Assembly (NCBI GenBank): GCA_031280685.1
Contig: JAITGM010000046.1
Coordinates: 1-53,863, forward strand
Direction: 5' to 3'
Source: Christensenellaceae bacterium
GTDB lineage: Bacteria > Bacillota > Clostridia > Christensenellales > UBA1750
Length of the DNA: 53,863 nt
This document shows, in pieces, positions 51,226 through 53,863 of this stretch; position 1 is the first letter of the stretch, and each line of letters begins with the position of its first letter. The position numbers and the translations under genes are program-made. A model generated the notes under the pieces. The model was given only the letters and a program-made list of their open reading frames with translations. It was not told the DNA's origin and searched no databases.

Positions 51226-53019
51226 ATGCAAAGCTACAGCTCAAACCGCCTTCGGGAGGCCTTTTTGGCGTTTTTTCGCGATCGGGGTCATGCCGTCATT
51301 CCCTCGGCCTCGATCATCCCCGATAACGACCCTTCGGTTCTGTTCACCATGGCGGGAATGCACCCTCTCGTTCCCTATTTGATGGGGCAGCCCCATCCCG
51401 GCGGCACGAGGCTGGCCGACGTGCAAAAGTGCATCCGCACCGGCGACATCGACGAGGTGGGCGACGCTTCGCACCTGACCTTCTTCGAAATGCTGGGCAA
51501 CTGGTCTTTGGGTGATTACTTCAAGCGCGAGGCAATCGCTTGGAGTTGGGAGTTTTTGACCTCCAAAAGCTACCTTGGCATCGACCCCGAGCGCCTTGCC
51601 TTCTCGGTCTTCGCCGGGGACGAAAATGCCCCCCGCGACCAGGAGGCGCACGACCTTTGGCTAAAGGCAGGCGCGAAGAAGGAGCAAATCTTCTTCCTCC
51701 CGGCAGAGAATAACTGGTGGAAGCCCGGCCCAACCGGCCCTTGCGGGCCCGACACCGAGATGTTCTTCATCACCGATAAGCCCCCTTGCGGCCCGGATTG
51801 CTCCCCGGCCTGCGATTGTGGCCGCTATCTTGAAATCTGGAACGATGTCTTCATGCAATATAACCGCCTTGAGAACGGCGAGCTCGTTCCCCTGGCCAAA
51901 AAGAACGTCGATACTGGCATGGGCCTGGAGCGCACCATTTGCACGCTTAACGGCCAAAAGAGCGTCTACGATACCGACGCGTTTTCGGCCATCATTGCCA
52001 AAATCGAGACTTTGAGCGATGTAAAATACGGCGCGGACGACGAAAGCACCCGCGCGATTCGCATCATCGCCGATCATACCCGCACCTCGACGATGATTCT
52101 GGGCGATGAAAAGGGAATTACCCCCTCAAACGTCGATCAAGGCTATGTGCTCAGGCGGCTGATCCGCCGTGCCGTGCGCATGGGCATGAAGATTGGCCTG
52201 CCCGAGAACAGCCTGCGCCAGATCGCGGAAGTAATCATCGCGCAATACGAAGGGGTTTATCCGGAACTTGAGCGCGCCAAAGCGCAAGTGCTCGAGCAGT
52301 TCGAGCTTGAGGAGCAGCGCTTCCAGCGCACCCTGCGCCAGGGCCTGCGCGAGTTCGAAAAGGCGGTGCAGCGCCTGAGCGGTTCGACCCAGATCGACGC
52401 CGCGACCGCTTTCCGCCTTTACGACACCTACGGCTTCCCCATCGAGATCACCACGGAGCTTGCCAAAGAGCGCAATTTGGGCATAGACGAAGCGGGCTTT
52501 GCCGAGCGCTTCCGCCAGCACCAGCAGCTTTCAAAGGCCGGGGCCGAGCAGCGCTTCAAGGGCGGCCTGGCCGACTCCAGCGAGCAAACCGCCCGCCTGC
52601 ACACAGCCACGCACCTTCTTCACGCCGCCCTGCGCAAGGTTCTTTCTGAAGAAGTGGCCCAAAGGGGCTCCAACATCACCACCGAGCGCCTGCGTTTTGA
52701 CTTTTCCTTCCCGCGCAAGGTGGCAAAGGAAGAGCTTGACGAGGTCGAAAGGCTGGTCAACGAGGCCATCGCGGCCGATTACCCCATCGCCGAGGAAGAA
52801 ATGACGGTGGACGAAGCCAAGGCCCAAGGCGCCATCGGCCTGTTCGAATCCAAGTACGGCGAGCGCGTGCGCGTTTACACCATGGGCCCGGTTTCAAAGG
52901 AAATCTGCGGCGGCCCGCATGCCGGGCACACGGGTGAGCTCGTAGCCTTCAAAATCCAGAAAGAAGAGGCCTCTTCTGCGGGAGTGCGCCGCATCCGCGC
53001 GGTCATTGAGGCCGAATAG
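51226..53019 (+). CDS. alaS: Alanine--tRNA ligase, short form without C-Ala domain
   Basis: 597 residues. The catalytic and tRNA-recognition domains (THLTFFEMLGNWSLGDYF; EIWNDVFMQYNR; DHTRTSTMILGDEKGITPSNVDQGYVLRRLIRRAVR) and the editing domain with zinc ligands (THLLH, CGGPH) are present. The usual DHHA1/C-Ala domain of about 280 residues is missing; the frame ends at a normal stop followed by a terminator, so it is not a simple truncation by the window. A Cys-rich insert (PPCGPDCSPACDCGR) sits before the catalytic EIW motif. It could be the main AlaRS or a paralogue; this cannot be decided here. The ATG is preceded by AAAGGAG. Confidence 0.88.
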   Translation: MQSYSSNRLREAFLAFFRDRGHAVIPSASIIPDNDPSVLFTMAGMHPLVPYLMGQPHPGGTRLADVQKCIRTGDIDEVGDASHLTFFEMLGNWSLGDYFKREAIAWSWEFLTSKSYLGIDPERLAFSVFAGDENAPRDQEAHDLWLKAGAKKEQIFFLPAENNWWKPGPTGPCGPDTEMFFITDKPPCGPDCSPACDCGRYLEIWNDVFMQYNRLENGELVPLAKKNVDTGMGLERTICTLNGQKSVYDTDAFSAIIAKIETLSDVKYGADDESTRAIRIIADHTRTSTMILGDEKGITPSNVDQGYVLRRLIRRAVRMGMKIGLPENSLRQIAEVIIAQYEGVYPELERAKAQVLEQFELEEQRFQRTLRQGLREFEKAVQRLSGSTQIDAATAFRLYDTYGFPIEITTELAKERNLGIDEAGFAERFRQHQQLSKAGAEQRFKGGLADSSEQTARLHTATHLLHAALRKVLSEEVAQRGSNITTERLRFDFSFPRKVAKEELDEVERLVNEAIAADYPIAEEEMTVDEAKAQGAIGLFESKYGERVRVYTMGPVSKEICGGPHAGHTGELVAFKIQKEEASSAGVRRIRAVIEAE

Positions 53020-53020
53020 A

Positions 53021-53063
53021 AAGATCAAAACAACGCCCCCGGATGGGGCGTTTTTTTGATCTT
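53021..53063. terminator. Bidirectional terminator
   Basis: Arms 53021-53039 and 53045-53063 (AAGATCAAAA...CGCCCC / GGGGCG...TTTTTTTGATCTT) pair with one mismatch around CGGAT. It ends both the AlaRS gene and the convergent collagen-like gene. Confidence 0.9.
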
Positions 53064-53071
53064 GATAGCGT

Positions 53072-53863
53072 TTAGCTGCCGAGTCCCATCACAACAAGGC
53101 TCGCATCCAGTAGATCTAGCCCGCCAGAAGCAAGCTGGAACTGGATCTGCGCATTGGGTTGGCAGGCCAAGATCCAATCGGCCGCAATCGCCCCGTTGCT
53201 ATCGATCGAGAGGCTCATGCTCGTGGCCGCACCATCCTCCATGAGCAAGAGGGTGCTCCCAGGCATCGCAGACTGAACGTTGAGCTGCAACGTAAAGCGG
53301 TAGAAGGACGCGCTGCCTAATGTCAGGCTGTTCGTGCCTCCGTCCCATTGCAGGCCGGCTGCTGCAGATAAGGAAGCGAAGCTTAAAAAGTCATTCGCAG
53401 CCACGGTTCCCTCTGCCGCACCGTTCAAAAAGGCGAACTCCGCTTGGGCCGGCAGGCCGCGCGGGCCTGTGGCACCAGTTGCGCCAGTCGCGCCGGGTTC
53501 GCCCTGCGGCCCTTGCGGGCCTGCCGCCCCAGTCGCACCCGTTGGGCCGGGTTCGCCTTGCGGCCCTTGTGGGCCTGCCGGGCCAGTCGCACCCGTTGGG
53601 CCGGGTTCGCCCTGCGGCCCTTGCGGGCCTGCCGCCCCAGTCGCACCGGTCGCGCCCCTGATTCCTGTTGAACGGCCCGCCGGGCCGGGCTCGCCTTGCA
53701 ATCCCCTCGGGCCAGCTTCGCCTCGAGGGCCCTGCGCCCCTTGCGCACCGGCCGCGCCAGTCAGGCCGCGTGGCCCCATCGGCCCTGCGGCACCAGCCGG
53801 CCCCATCGGCCCAGTCGCTCCAGTCGGCCCTGCATTCCCCTGCGGCCCGCGCGGCCCCATCGG
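53072..53863 (-). CDS. Collagen-like surface protein (N-terminus outside window)
   Basis: The frame continues past the right edge, so the N-terminus is missing. The visible part starts with about 135 residues of Gly-X-Y repeats ([19 protein letters not shown] and similar) followed by a C-terminal domain of about 120 residues beginning [22 protein letters not shown]. That arrangement resembles BclA-type exosporium proteins of spore formers, whose C-terminal domain forms a TNF-like trimer. Location on the spore surface is an inference from the spore genes in this genome. The coding DNA contains a 54-bp tandem repeat. Confidence 0.85.
   Translation of the reverse strand, partial: PMGPRGPQGNAGPTGATGPMGPAGAAGPMGPRGLTGAAGAQGAQGPRGEAGPRGLQGEPGPAGRSTGIRGATGATGAAGPQGPQGEPGPTGATGPAGPQGPQGEPGPTGATGAAGPQGPQGEPGATGATGATGPRGLPAQAEFAFLNGAAEGTVAANDFLSFASLSAAAGLQWDGGTNSLTLGSASFYRFTLQLNVQSAMPGSTLLLMEDGAATSMSLSIDSNGAIAADWILACQPNAQIQFQLASGGLDLLDASLVVMGLGS
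53498..53659 (-). repeat. 54-bp tandem repeat in the collagen-like gene
   Basis: Near-identical units start at 53498, 53552 and 53606, each encoding 18 residues of Gly-X-Y ([18 protein letters not shown]); differences are mostly silent. Such units are prone to copy-number change. Confidence 0.85.

Overview
The window comes from a GC-rich, endospore-forming member of the Bacillota. It carries spoIIE, spoIIGA, sigE, sigG and a YlmC/YmxH gene, a large firmicute-type SRP RNA, the Clostridia-style order miaB-ylbF-mutS-mutL-miaA-hfq, and Shine-Dalgarno sites of the GGAGG type. I cannot name the genus; an uncultured gut Clostridia lineage would fit.

Layout. 3-2899: a type I-E-like CRISPR array of 48 repeats and 47 spacers. 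No cas genes are in view, and the leader must lie left of the window because the degenerate last repeat is on the right. 3.0-12.2 kb (+): a tRNA-modification and mismatch-repair cluster (miaB, a Cys-tailed YlbF/YmcA protein, mutS, mutL, miaA, hfq, a YnbB-type PLP protein, a small Cys-rich protein). 12.2-15.1 kb (-): proC, rnhA, a tyrosine recombinase behind a 19-bp inverted repeat, and a frameshifted flavin-reductase remnant. 15.1-16.0 kb (-): tRNA-Trp and ylmC. 16.1-18.4 kb (+): an acetyltransferase and a secreted peptidoglycan-binding protein. 18.5-23.6 kb (-): an ArsC-like protein, trxB and glmM (which appears to start at ATT), the SRP RNA, and spoIIE. 23.7-28.2 kb (+): a cupin repressor followed by potABCD. 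28.2-30.7 kb (-): spoIIGA, sigE, sigG. 30.8-40.0 kb (-): a MATE exporter with a nucleotidyltransferase, an Xre/ADP-ribosylglycohydrolase fusion, rsgA with a three-gene ABC exporter, a candidate structured RNA, and hisH-hisF. 40.2-41.8 kb (+): guaA. 41.8-45.8 kb (-): a PIN/TRAM membrane protein, radA and a membrane-anchored hypothetical protein. 45.9-53.9 kb, mixed strands: a degenerate metallophosphoesterase, pyridoxamine kinase, a flavodoxin-like protein, a GNAT, an MFS transporter, a small membrane protein, a short AlaRS without the C-terminal domain, and a collagen-like surface protein cut by the right edge.

Most of the window is housekeeping. The points I would look at again are: (1) a candidate noncoding RNA of about 200 nt at 38395-38597, with its own promoter, a long-range closing helix, two internal hairpins and an intrinsic terminator, which I cannot match to a known family; (2) the apparent ATT start codon of glmM, which would cause gene finders to drop the first 54 residues; (3) a CRISPR spacer that looks like a promoter overlapped by a perfect palindromic operator; (4) Spo0A-box-like sites upstream of both spoIIE and spoIIGA; (5) the recombinase with a long inverted repeat in its leader; and (6) the C-terminally short AlaRS and the metallophosphoesterase with altered metal ligands.
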